Below are positions 38,701 to 50,390 of a stretch of DNA of 64,000 nucleotides, one piece after another. Where the stretch lies: the NCBI RefSeq assembly GCF_910592395.1, contig NC_088317.1:2604001-2668000 (forward strand). Direction: 5' to 3'. The first letter of the stretch is position 1; each line of letters begins with the position of its first letter. Source of the DNA: Lineus longissimus. Lineage: Eukaryota > Nemertea > Pilidiophora > Heteronemertea > Lineidae. A program made the translations under genes and the position numbers. Under the pieces are notes generated by a model that saw nothing but the letters and a program-made list of their open reading frames with translations, was not told where the DNA came from and did not search any database.

Positions 38701-41700
38701 ATTTCCCTGTATAGACTTATCCAGGTAATGCATTAGAGGAGGTCATGATGTAAAGAATATCACGTCTAATTAGTGGTAGTTGTCACAACAAGTTGGTGAC
38801 GAAACCTTTTACATTACAGTATCAACAAAACGATTTAGGCCAGCTCAAGTCCAAGTTTTTCTGTGTAAATTCGTATGTTCTTTGACGAGAGAACTTGGTC
38901 AGCACGAGACTTTACTTATGACCATATATTTATATATACATACACATGTACCATTTGCTAGCTTTTACCTCACTGCTTCATAATCTTGTCACCATTGCTG
39001 CTGCGTCACCTTTCCCAAAGTCTTCATACTATAATGGTGTTTTTAGCTTGAACAGCATGAGGAGGAGCGCCAGCAGTGGGCCGAGGCCATCGACAAGGAA
39101 CGGTCGCAGAGGGAACAGGTGGAGGACGACCACGATCGAACGAAGGAGGGGTTAGAACATGTCCAAGGGCAGTTGGATAATCTTCAAGAGACGTTGAATC
39201 AGGAGCGTAGTGACTGGTCAGAAACCGAGAGAAACTTGAGAAAAAAGTTGGCCGACTTGGAGGTGACATACAAGAGGGACATGGAAAATGAAAAGGTAAT
39301 TGATCTTGTAAAATGTAATTGGTGTCAGTGTACATGATATAATCATCATCATCATCATCATCATTATTTGGTAACTATGGTGACTATGGTGGACAGTGAT
39401 TGGACACCCTATCAATTGGCCAATGCTAACAGTCCCTTCCTTTTCTTCAGAGACAGGTTGAAGACCAGACGCAACTTGCCCAGGAGACACGAGAGCAACT
39501 GAACACGACCAACATCGACCTCCACAAGACGAGGCTCGACCTTGAGACAGCGCTGCGGGAGAGAGACAGCCTGAAGATGGAGATGAGTCTGCTTGAAGCC
39601 AGGATGGAGAGCAGCAAGAGGCAGTTGGAGGCTGATCTCACCTCTGAGTTTGAAAAAGCTGTAAGTTTTAGACTTCAACTTTGAATGAGACGTAAAACTG
39701 AGGTTCCTTGTGTCTAGTGCCGTGCCAAGGAAAGCAGATCTGTTTAAGATGCATCAGCATAGACAGTGGTATCTAAAATATACAATGGTTGCATTTAAAC
39801 TGATGACACCTGGTTTTTGCTTTGCAGCTGTCTGAGAAAATGAATGAAGCACATGACAGGCTCGTGAGCACCGAGACGGACCTCCGTGAAAGTCATCGCA
39901 AACAGATTCAGGAGTTGAATCAGAGCCATAGGGAGGACATGGAGGAGCAGATGGACACCATGACGGAGGACTTCAAGAAGAAAGAGACGTATCTCAAGGA
40001 GCAGTCAAAGACTTACGAAGAAAGGTACCATAAGCATCGAATTTGTAGTCGCCAGGCTCTCAAAAGTAACAAGCTACAGACAGAATGTTGTGTTCATGAA
40101 TGAAAGAGAAGGATCAAGTGAATATTCAAGAAAGTGACGTATGAATTTCTGTTTTTCAGGCTCGAGGAGGCCCAGGAAGAGATCAGAGAGCTGAAGGCTA
40201 ATAAGCACAAAATGGAGCTACAGAGGTGAGACTGTGATTGAATTGAATTGTGATTTCTTCAGAAAGAATTTGTTTTTGTTGGGTTTTGAATTGGAATTTG
40301 GAGACCTACTGTAAGTATGAGTGCTTCTTGAATTAGTAGCCTGTTTCAAAATGGTTCAATAGCAACCATTTTGAATCCATACCTCTTCATTGCAGTAATT
40401 TGTGACCTACATCTTTGTTTTAGGGAGAGGGAGGACTATCATGACCGTTACGCCTCAGGGGAGAGAAAGTGGGCTTGAGTTTTCTTTCTAGATCTTTTAG
40501 TAACCCTAGCGAACCATTCTAGTACTATCGAAAATGGCTTCAAAGTTGAGAATTTAACTGAAATTGCATTGGACATTGTTGATAATTGCAGAGTGAACGA
40601 TATCCTTGTACGTACAGTACTGGAATGGTCAGCCATTTATAACTTGTAGAAAAACTTCTACCACATTTCCCCTAATCTGGTTGAAAATATCTTCAGCAGT
40701 TCCTATTCTTACTGTCCCAGAGTTTTTTTCCAGTTGTAGGTTACTGTACATGCAGTAGTGTATTATTGTATATGCAGTAGTGTATTACTGTACATGCAGT
40801 AGTGTAATTCCCATTTAAACTATAATAACTGCAGACTGCTTCTTCATCATGTTGAGAAATATATCACCGTAGTTAGCAACACTTGAGTAACTAAATGCCT
40901 GTAGATGATAGACCAGTGATTTCCTAGTAATAACATGAAAGAAATTAACTTGCTATTGCGATTAAACTTATTCTGTACTGAAAAAAACCACCATACCTTT
41001 AGCATTTCACTTCCATCCAAGGAATGTAAGCACATTCCTCTTCTGGCATGGTTATATGAAGTTTTGAATGGATTAAAACTAGGTGACTTTATATCAATAT
41101 TCATTTGAAGTAGGTGTCATGAATATAAAGAGGCAATTGAAGAAATAAGAAGAATATGACCTAACCATATGGTCAAAATATTTGCGGAGTATGTCATCTT
41201 GTTCCTGGATTTCAAGCGATGTGTTTAATGACCTTGATTTGACCTTTCAGGATCGAGATGGCCAATCGTATGCAGAGTATGATGCAGACTCATTGTACCG
41301 AAGCGTTGACGTTGTTAAACGATCCAAGTCACTCGCCGAAAAAATCGTACCAGGTAAGTGGTCAGTCATGTACGATTGTTGTACCTATATTTGGTTGTTG
41401 GTATTGTTCAGAGTGTAAGAGTACAGTGACTAAGTTCCCCTTGTGAAAGCAGAATGTAGTCAGTTGTCATTGTCACTGTTTGTTGTCCTTTAGTTTAAAT
41501 GTTAGTCTGGATCTTGCATGTGTAACAGAGCAGTTGGTGATCAGATGCAGTGTGCCTCATTTCATTTTGTTCCTGGTGTATTGAACTTTATTTGCCTCAT
41601 GTCTGTGCTCTGTTTTAGCATGATTCCGTGTTGTCCCATATTCCTTCCTTGGCCAACGAGACCAAATCGTCACCTGGTGCTGGGGCTGACCAACACCCAA

Positions 41701-44167
41701 ATGGTATCTCGGATGAAGGTGGGAAAGTCTCAACCAAGCTCCCATTAGATGGCGCTGTAGTAGTTACAAGACCTAATCGTGTGCACCGTAAGCTTAGCTT
41801 TCCGTAGAACTTTTCCTTTAGAAACCTGACCTACTTTTTTATAGTTGAAATGTACATGGTAATTTTCTTTTGAAACCTTTACTGATGGACCTTCCTTAGA
41901 GTGTGAATGTATAGAAAATAGAGTAGAAAAATTTAGATCTTTATAATTTTTATCCAATTTTGTGTCTTTAACAGTAGATCCTAGACATTTTATCATTTTG
42001 TAAGAAGCATTTTCTGTAGCTTAGACTCACACTAATGCTTTAGTTATGCTATTGAGTTTATACATCAAGTTTATTCTGGTTTATTTGTTAGTAAATCAGA
42101 AGTCGACTGAAAAGCAAATAGCTCAGTTTTGACTTTCATGTCAAGAGATTTGTTATACTTAATGTGGTTGACCTATAAATTTGAATGACCTATTCTAATC
42201 CTTTGCCAAAAAATAAGTCTAACTTGGTTATTTGTTATGTGACACTTAAGGATTTGTTCCGTCTGAATTCCAGATGACGACGGTGCTATATCAGATGTCT
42301 TGAGTACAGAAGGGGACAGTGCCATGCCGACGTACACAACTTCACAGCTAATAGGTGGCGTTCAAAGCACATACATCCCACCAATAAGTTTGGCCCATCT
42401 ACCTCAGCAACCTATCAGCGATGTAACATGTTTGGATTCAAATCGCTCGTCCAATTTTGGCTCTGCCAGCCAAGTGACATCACATTATCCATATGGTTCT
42501 GCATCTTACCAAGCTCATCTGCCCGTCTCCTCGTACCAGCCATCATATACGTATTCATCCAATTATGAGCCAAACGGTCAACCTCATGCTGTGCCTTATG
42601 GGAATGGACCAATCAGAAGTGCCTTTACAATGACACAGCCTCCACATCAGCCAATTAGGAACAACTATACACATCCAGCAGCAAACATTTACTCAAACGC
42701 ACCAATAGGAAGCAGCTATACCAGCCAACCAATCAACAGCTATCATAATCCACAAATGAATACGAGCTACACAAATCCACCAATCGGCAGCCAAATAAAC
42801 CACCCAATGAAAACTCATTACCTACCTGGGCAACCTTACAGCACCCAATCAAATTACAACACGTCATCGCAGCGCCCTCCAGTGTTGATGGAAGATGTTA
42901 CGAAAGCAGATTACAGCCATCTTTATAATGGCAACGGAATTGCCTCAGAGCCGTCTGCTCCAAGCTTGTCCTCAGGATATTCCAGTATGGCCAATCACTC
43001 CAGTCGCTTTGGCGATCCGATGAGGAATGGTGAATCTCAGCTGGATTCTGGCAAGGATGAATCCAGTGAGTGCTTGTTTCTTGGTTTTGTCATGAGATAG
43101 TGGCTTATTGAATCAGCTAGGGGCGCAGTCATTTGTGTCTCTTTCAGGGCTCATGAGGAGGTAGTTTTAAACCAGAATAACAACAAATTAGATGAAATGA
43201 CCACAACGAAACTGATCACATTTGATAACTGATAACTAGTCATAGAGTGACTTTGAAGAGTGGGGTAACTCTGACCACGGAATATTTCTCATCACAACAA
43301 TGTTTTGTGGGGTGTGTTCAAAGTTACCCCACTGTCCGAAGTCACCCCATTCGACGGTAATTGAAATATCATAACGTCTGTTCCTCTTCAGCTGACATGG
43401 TTAGCCTGCTAAATGGTTCCACAGCGACCCACAACGATACATGCGTTAGCGACATCTCGACGCGTATGGAACAACACAACCAGCGGCAGCAAGAACTTGA
43501 ACACTATGTGCGTATGTTGTTAGGGAAAGAGCCGGGAATCCCTGCTAATAATGGAGACACGAAAAATATGGTGAGTGTTAGATTACCGAAGGAAGGTAAA
43601 TCTTCATCATTCATCAAGAAACTGGGTATCAGTGTCTCTGGCGGGCTAGAAACCTCAATGCATTCACGACTATTCCATCTCTCTCTCATCTCCAGGTGGC
43701 GCACAGCCCTCCACAAAAGCTTGAACCAGACTCAAAGCAGACAAGTAACCCTCGACCTGGCAGTGGGCAAGAGGACAGTAGATTGGTGTCGACCGCTCAT
43801 GCCCCCAAGTATGGCTCCGTGATGGGTCTCGCTAGGGAGAAACTACACATGAAGAAGAAGGGCCAAGAGGACCAAGTATGTTTGTTTGAAAATGTTTTAG
43901 TAAATGATTAGATATCAAAAGGCCTACTCCATTCATTCAGATATTTGAAAATTGAAGTTGAATTTTAAAATTACCGATACTTTAAATTCATGTTCCAAGT
44001 TTTGGTGACTTTGTATGCATAACTGCAGTTAGAATTCATTAAAAAAACATTTTTTTGTCTCACACTATCATAATTTGCTTTTTCAGCCTGCTGAGCGTAA
44101 ATCTTCTGTGAGGAAATCAAGAGATGGACCGATTGGAAAATCAACGACAGCCAAACCTTGGCGGTAG
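34265..44167 (+). CDS. CNTROB: Centrobin
   Basis: Centriole-associated coiled-coil protein. In animals centrobin loads on daughter centrioles, binds tubulin and supports centriole elongation. Exons: 34265-35767, 35933-36044, 37024-37150, 37290-37551, 37738-37854, 38168-38266, 39047-39295, 39451-39660, 39828-40024, 40160-40225, 41251-41353, 41619-41787, 42274-43065, 43392-43570, 43696-43875, 44087-44167. The phases close exactly (1,481 residues). Diagnostic stretches are IMIEQLDK-TLSRVVEGWKKREAE, RERDSLKMEMSLLEAR, ESHRKQIQELNQSH and NRMQSMMQTHCTEAL, matching vertebrate centrobin in the same order, and a C-terminal end PWR close to the vertebrate VWR. It is much longer than human centrobin (about 900 residues), owing to an SP-rich N-terminus and a low-complexity exon. 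Gene identity is secure from the coiled-coil block; the first four exons rest on splice phase. Confidence 0.92.
37290..41353 (+). CDS. CNTROB: CNTROB exons encoding the central coiled coil
   Basis: Eight exons from 37290 to 40225 plus 41251-41353 encode about residues 581-1015, almost all Glu/Lys/Arg/Gln/Leu heptad sequence. Key conserved pieces are FRRQHCEKQIGNLQSRL, QEQLAVAT, KKKDIMIEQLDK and GWKKREAEKKE. The intron 40226-41250 contains a small triplicated 22-bp motif (TGCAGTAGTG at 40751, 40773 and 40795). Exon 40160-40225 ends in phase 2 (CAG-AG) and joins 41251 as R-IEMANRMQSMMQ, agreeing with vertebrate centrobin. Confidence 0.92.
42274..43065 (+). CDS. CNTROB: CNTROB low-complexity exon (Tyr/Asn/Pro/Ser-rich)
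   Basis: Encodes about residues 1072-1335. Composition is strongly Tyr, Asn, Gln, Pro and Ser, with a short recurring motif: PIRSAFT, PIRNNYT, PIGSSYT, PINSYHN, MNTSYTNP, PIGSQINHP. This resembles prion-like or phase-separating segments. It has no counterpart I recall in vertebrate centrobin. The exon is flanked by TTCCAG and GTGAGT, and the phases fit, so it is constitutive or at least splice-competent. Confidence 0.85.
43259..43333. repeat. Short inverted-repeat element in CNTROB intron
   Basis: AGTGGGGTAACT (43259-43270) and AGTTACCCCACT (43322-43333) are perfect 12-bp inverted repeats around a spacer of about 50 bp. Possibly a tiny MITE or a fragment of one. Confidence 0.55.
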
Positions 44168-46097
44168 TTTGGATTACGTATAATCAAAGAATACTGTGCT
44201 GAATTTGGCCAGCAATGGACTTTTATGGCAGCAAATTTTATATAAATACATACATGAAACAACTTTGGATGCTGTGCATTTTAAGGCCTACAGACTTGTT
44301 GAAATGGTTGCGTCCTTTACGAGTCTTTTTGCAAAAGCTTTCGTTTTTCGAATTTTCGTGTTTTATTGCAAGAAGAGGAGGCAGCCTAGGCGATTTGATA
44401 GGCATGGCATTTCAGCAAGATTGTGGTGCAGCACGAAGAGATTTTTGATACCTTCTCTAATCAAATGAATATTATTGGGCAAAGATATAGAATGATTTAA
44501 AATAGTTTGCCGTGTACCGTCCACATCATCATGAGGATCATTAGAAGTATTCTAATTAATGGACCTTTCATTGGTTCAGGAAACAAGCTGTAAATATTTG
44601 AATTACATTTCAACATTCCGTTCTTTCATTGTATATTTTTCCTTGTATAAATCCACAGGGCAAAGTAGGCACTGGCCTGTTTCAGATTCATCTCTGGAGG
44701 TTGGTTTTGAAGGGACAATAGACTTGTATAAGCTTTCAGTAGTACATTGTGTTAATGCTAAAGATGTAGTGTAGTATAATATAAAAATGAGATTTAGTTG
44801 GAACCCTGGAAATCTTCATAGAAGTTCTCAGCAGCAGGCTTCAAGTATTCATGGCCTTCCCCTATAGGTTTCTTTCCGTTTGCTCTGAGATGGGTCAGAA
44901 TTCTCTACAACGTCGCATCCAGTGCTGGCTACTGGACTCCGAGAATGTAGACTTCTTTTATTTGAGATTTATTTGTTTTATTGAATGTCAGTTGATTGTG
45001 ATTAGATAATTTGTGTAAGATATGACATCTTAGTTGTTACAGACTCCCTATTCTACTGAATATACATTCATCTATTATTGTGGTAAGCCAGACTTCGTTA
45101 TTTATTGGTTCCTTCATGTCCTTCTGCATTCACCCTTCCCGGGAGGAACCGTTCTAAAAAGACTTGCACCATCAGGAGTTGAGAATATGTGTGCCACAGA
45201 TCGGTATGAACTAGCCTAGTCTACTATTAAGGACTTGGACCAGACTTGGTTATGCATCTGTTCCTTGATGTCCTGCATTCACTCTTCCCGGGACCAACAA
45301 CTTGCATCATCAGGACAGGAGTATATTTATATGTGCCAGGAAGGAAGTCTCTTCGGAAGAACTACTATCGCCAGTGCATCGTCGCATAATTCATAAGTAG
45401 TTGGCAATTGAGGGATTATGAAGTGCACATGTACCTCCCTGTCAAAAACTTTACAGGCCTCTCCACTGATGTCTCATTTGAAGGACTAAAATCACAGGAA
45501 TATGGTCTTCAAAGATTTTGACCAGGCAGAAATCGCCACAAAAAGCCAATAAACATATCAAGTTGGTAAACATTCATCATAATTTGACTTTATTTTCAAA
45601 CCAAACCACTGTTGAACAGTGTGTACAGTTTAATCGCCACCAGTGTAATACATTACAAAGCAAAAGCTTTAAATTTCTGCAGTGTACACCCTTTAAAGGA
45701 GGACTACATACAGGAGCTTTGGGCCAAACTACTGATCACAAGGGTATTATTTTATCCCACTAATACATGTATGTACATCTGCAGTTTTGGTTTGGAGATC
45801 AAATCTTTCCATGCACAGAAGCATGAATAGCACCGATGTACTCATGGACATGTTTAGACTTCCTTTCACCAAAAACGGCACTGCATGCAAAAACACCTAA
45901 AATGCCTGGAGAAAGTTGTCAGTATTTAAGTTCAAATGGCTTGGTCATGGTCATGCTTGGTCCAATCCTGGCAAAGCAAGTTTTTTTAGATACTTTGGAC
46001 TTCAAAGTTTCTGATAGAATATCACATTTTCTTAAGATTAGCACTTTCTGCGTAAAAATCACCAGAAATCAAAGTGCCAGTTTTTCTTGAAACAGAC
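44168..46097. other. Convergent 3' regions of CNTROB and TMLHE
   Basis: No coding sequence was supported. Candidate poly(A) signals: AATAAA on the plus strand at 45548-45553 (CNTROB) and AATAAA on the minus strand at 45589-45594 (TMLHE). If both are used, the transcripts end within or past each other. A diverged direct duplication lies at 45088-45194 and 45241-45336, sharing CAGACTT, TTCCTT-ATGTCCT, GCATTCAC-CTTCCCGGGA, TTGCA-CATCAGGA and ATGTGTGCC / ATGTGCC. Confidence 0.5.
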
Positions 46098-48506
46098 TTA
46101 TATAACACCAAGAGCTCGTGCTCGACTGGTCCAAGTATCCCTTCCCAAGTAATTTCCACCAACGATCCGTTTACCAGTGAACGCCTTCCTTCCATGCATC
46201 ACACGCCAGTTGTCCAGAAAAATCACTGAACCCGGCCACAATTTCTCATAATGCACGTTTGTGTCATCCTCAACAATATCGGATAGCGCCTTGACGGAAT
46301 GATAGAATTTCATTATCTGGTCGTGAGGGATTGTGTTGACGGTCAATCGATCATAGTTATTGTATCTGAAAAGAAGAACAATTTGCGCATGTCAAGCCAA
46401 AGAAAATCAGTCAAGACGGCACCTGCGTGACAAAATACTTCCAATCCTAACTTCATTCCTCAGTTCATCAAAGTGCAAACCTTCATGAATGCACTTCATC
46501 AGCACCAAGACTAGTCCCCCCATCCAAGGACGCTTCTTTGATGATGTCACTGATCTAATAATTTAATTTTTTGGGGGCTGAGTTCAAGTTGGCCGAGCCA
46601 TGACAAAGCCCCAACAAACTTTAATAAAACTCCAACTTCAACCAACCTGCACTGCTCAATCTCTTTTGTTAGTGGATGGTGTTGAATGATGGTCGCTAAA
46701 CTTTGCGAGTGCTGCCCGTGGCTTGGTTCAATGTAGTCATGACGGACGTACGTGTTGGCTAACACATCATAGGCCTCTGGGTTGGACTCCTTGAGTTTTG
46801 TTGCACAGTAGAAGGCGTCTTCCATCAATGTTTCACCTCCTTTACCATCATGGTAAAGACAATGGAAAACTTGGATGCTGAAAACAATGTAGTTCTTCTT
46901 GTGATTTCTGTGATAAATGCAGCTTCAGGAACGACAACATGAAACCTATTCTGTGATGGCATGACTGGGGCAGTGTAGAAGTGTGCACTGAAGTTCATGG
47001 ACACAAATGAATGAAAAGCGCTTTGAGACAGTACAATTGCACAGTGGTATAAAGAGTCCTACAAGAACTTACAATTAATGATGATGATGTTCAATGGTGA
47101 TGCTACATAACCTACCCCGCAGTGTGTTGATAGTAAGTCATGTCTGTGTGAGCCCCTAAGGCGATGTTCGTGTATGCCGTATCAGCTCTTGAACCATCGG
47201 CCTCAAAACTCCACGTTTTGCCAAACAATGTGTCCTGAATGGGACCGACTCGCTCAGAAACTTTCTGGGTGTGTTCAAGGTCGGCTGGCACCTACAAAGA
47301 GGCATTGGGGGACTATTTCATGCATTCATGTCATTACATGCAGTGTGTCTGTCATTAAAAACACATACTGGCATCCCTTTTCGCGGCCCAAGACAATTTT
47401 AGGTCATGATGTTACAATTTAAAACAACAATCATCATCTGCCACTCACCTCATCCACAAAAGCAAATCCATACATTGCTAAATTTTTCAAGAAAATCTTC
47501 ATACTTTCTTCTTCATTCATAAAGTCATTGTATTTGACTCTCTCGATCTTCAAGCTACTGTAGCTTTCCCCGTTCCAAAGGATCTTCTTGACTTTCGAGA
47601 CGAGGGAGCGCTTGGGATCATTCTCAAAGAGCCACGGAAGTGAATAGGAAGAGTTATGACCATCAGGCCCTAGAAATAAACACAGTATGGTTATGTGTGA
47701 AGTTTCAAAACTGTCATCAAGAACAGAACTAAGGTAGAGACAAGTTGTACATGTATTGGCATTGGAAAAATCCTTATTTTGCAGTGGTCAATGTAAAGCC
47801 AAAAGAGTCATGTCATGGTCGTCTGAGTACCACTGATCGCCAAAGACTCCAACATTCTGGAAATGACTGTAACACTTGAGTACTCCTCCCCAAGTGTGAA
47901 TGAATGGTATCTGCATGTGAAAACATGTGAGCATTACACCTGGCGAGTATAAAGAATAAGTAACACAATTATAAAACTTTGAATGGGATGAACATCTTAC
48001 AAACGACATTTAGACTCTCTCCTTCAATAAGGAACTTGGCTGGTGAAATATTTGGATTGATGTCTTGAAACCGAACATTCTTCTGCAATGTCTTGGCATT
48101 CCAGCAGGATGGGCATCGGCAATGGTCGCGAAGCCAGAAGAAATTGAGCATGGTTGACTCTCCTTCATGGGCCAACTCAAGGTGATTGGAATGTCGAGAA
48201 ATCACTGGAAATTAAAAAAGAGTCCTGTGATGACAATAAACAAGTATGTATCAATATATGCTTTGACATTTCAGGATTACCGTCATTTTAAAACAGCTAA
48301 ATTAGGTATGACAAAGCATTCTAGTATAAATACATACCATCACTACTTCTGCTATTCCCTTGATGTGAATGGGTGAACCTCGAGCATGCAGGAGCTGACA
48401 GGCCAATAGAGTGGCCATGGGAATTCCTGAATCCCTGGCAAAGGATCTGTCCACATGGTCTGTTCAAATAGACCGAAGTACATCCTAGTATTGCTTTTCG
48501 CATCAT
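46098..48506 (-). CDS. TMLHE: Trimethyllysine dioxygenase, mitochondrial
   Basis: Fe(II)/2-oxoglutarate dioxygenase that hydroxylates N6-trimethyllysine, the first step of carnitine synthesis, in mitochondria. Exons: 48506-48338, 48204-48001, 47669-47449, 47291-47116, 46877-46647, 46365-46098. They total 422 codons plus stop, the normal family length. The N-terminus (MMRKAILGCTSVYLNRP, rich in Arg/Ser and lacking acidic residues) looks like a mitochondrial presequence. FFWLRDHCRCPSCWNAKT is the N-terminal domain shared by TMLHE and BBOX1, whose cysteines bind zinc in BBOX1. The iron triad appears intact: H246-T-D248 (GAHTDMTYYQ) and H391 (DNWRVMHGRKAF). GIQVFHCL and RYNNYDR favour TMLHE over gamma-butyrobetaine dioxygenase. 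A second ATG follows directly, so the start is 48506 or 48503. Confidence 0.93.
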
Positions 48507-50390
48507 TCAGGATTGATATTGTGTCTTGTTATTCCTGAAATTACAACACATGAAATACAGAGTACCATGCCTGCAGTTGCACACCCTGATTACTAACTGG
48601 TATAATTCATAACAGCGAGAAAGTTGCTTTGGAATACAATAATATATGAATAATCAGGAATAAATAATCATGCACTGCACACACCTTTGACACACAGGAC
48701 AATTAGCAATTTTTCATCATATCACAGGTGAATAACATAATTATGTTATCATATCACAGCTGAATAATCAATTGCATAAAAATCATGTAGGCCTAATTCA
48801 AGTGTATTTGATGACGGTATACTAGGCCTATAAAGCATTACATATGTTGTTCTGTACATGCAAGATCCAAGCTAAGAACTTCTTGGCATTATGACTAAAG
48901 ACTAGTAAATTCTTTTACTTTCATTTTGTACAGAAAGGCCTAGTGTAAATGTACATGAAATTTTCAGTAAAAGCATTTACTGTATATAGTCTTTTATTCA
49001 TATCACCCATTGACTTGACTTCTTGGTAATCTTGAGCACTGTTGTCTGTTGAGGAAGAAAGAAAAATGGAAATAAAAACATTGGTGAAATCAACACTTAG
49101 TGTGTCTCATTTTCACCATGGTAAACTGACAGCACTTCACCATGGTGAATTGGTACGTGAGCATGAAACTCTGATTTGAATGCTGAATTTACCATGGCAA
49201 CTCCGATTTTACCATGGTGAATCCGAGATCTTTTTTTGTCTCTTAATAAGTTAAGGGACGTACAGTCCACTGAATCAAGTCGTCAGTAACAAGTAAGGGG
49301 TTAAATCATTGTAAAAAGGGTTCAGCCTATAGTTTAAAGGGACAATATAGCCCTATAGGCAGCCGCTGGCTGACAGGGAATATTTAGTGCTGAATCTGAC
49401 ATGACCCAGTCTACAGTTCCCCTTTAATAAGGTGAAATTAAAAACTACTCCATAAATGGCATAATTGTCAACAAATCAAAACAACAGCTAACCTTAAAAG
49501 GTAGATGCTTTATTACTTCAGTGAAATAAAGGAAATAATCCAGTTGACATTACTTATTTTACTGAGAAACAGTAATTTGATTAGTGTAAAAACAACCGGA
49601 TGACCACGCCCACCAACAATCTCCCGGTCTTCGGCCCGTGATGTCGAATTCTACATCTACCCGTTGAAATTCTTACATAGTCAGTTGGTCGAGTGATACT
49701 TCGCGACGATGTACACCGTTGACGACGCTTGGAGAATGGCCCACCGATTGGAACTCTCCTTTTCTGCGAGCGTTGGGAGACGCGAAAGAACATTGAAAAA
49801 GTTAAAATTTACGATTTTCCTCCTTAAAAACATGATAATCTCGACAAAAGCATGAAGAGTTGGTGAAAGTTATCAACTCAATCGTTTAGGAAAACTTATA
49901 CATACATCTGTTGATGTAAATGCCATGAGTATAATCCAAATGAAAATCAAAGAAAATCTTGAAAATATGGGACAAATCAGACTGTGTCTGGACTCTGCAC
50001 TGCAATCGATGCACACGATTATATAACCATGCATGCATATGTACCGTGTATGCATACCATTTGCTCCAGACGTTGTTGTGCATGACGACTGGTGTGTGCA
50101 GGCACTGTGCTGCCTCGTTGCGGTTGTGTTGTGAACACACCGGTACGGGTAGTGGACGAGGGGCCGGCCAGCCTCAACCCAAGTTTAACTTGGTAGGCCT
50201 GCCACTTTTACGTAGGGATAGATTCAGTTGCCTATTTTACACAAAAAAAGCTAGGTCTTTGTTGGGAAAAACAGGGAAAGGCTTTCAGTCCGACTCTAGT
50301 AACATACTTGGCCGAGTGGGCGAGTTAATGAAATTTTTTTATTTCATTCAATCTGTCTCCATTTCCACTCCAGTGAATTATCTGAATACA
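48507..50390. promoter_or_regulatory. Head-to-head promoter region of TMLHE and TTC14
   Basis: 1.9 kb between two divergent start codons, so a shared or closely spaced promoter is likely (inference). A segment with more CpG than its surroundings (about 49595-49795) is the best promoter candidate. An acceptor-like CCACTCCAG at 50363-50371 lies just before the TTC14 start codon, suggesting a non-coding first exon. The region also contains a family-2 hairpin element (48891-49012) and a cluster of four CCATGG motifs (49112-49226). Confidence 0.45.
48891..49012. mobile_element. Short palindromic (MITE-like) element, family 2, copy 2
   Basis: Matches 19295-19422: AAAGACTAG at the left, AAGGCCTAGTGTAAATGTAC in the centre, and CTTTTATTCATATCACCCAT at the right end. 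The left terminal 18 bases or so are missing, so this copy is truncated. Confidence 0.75.

Noticed and set aside
39341-39367. ATC/ATT microsatellite in a CNTROB intron
   Set aside because: Ordinary short simple repeat with no evident consequence.
40425-40479. Possible extra centrobin exon after GTTTTAG, reading REREDYHDRY to a stop
   Set aside because: It has an acceptor and the right entry phase but runs into TGA after about 18 codons. Direct joining of 40225 to 41251 reproduces the known centrobin sequence. A rare alternative end remains possible.
49959-50390. In-frame upstream extension of the TTC14 start
   Set aside because: The frame is open but Cys-rich and unlike the family, an acceptor-like site lies at 50363-50371, and the ATG at 50391 has strong context and matches the known TTC14 N-terminus.
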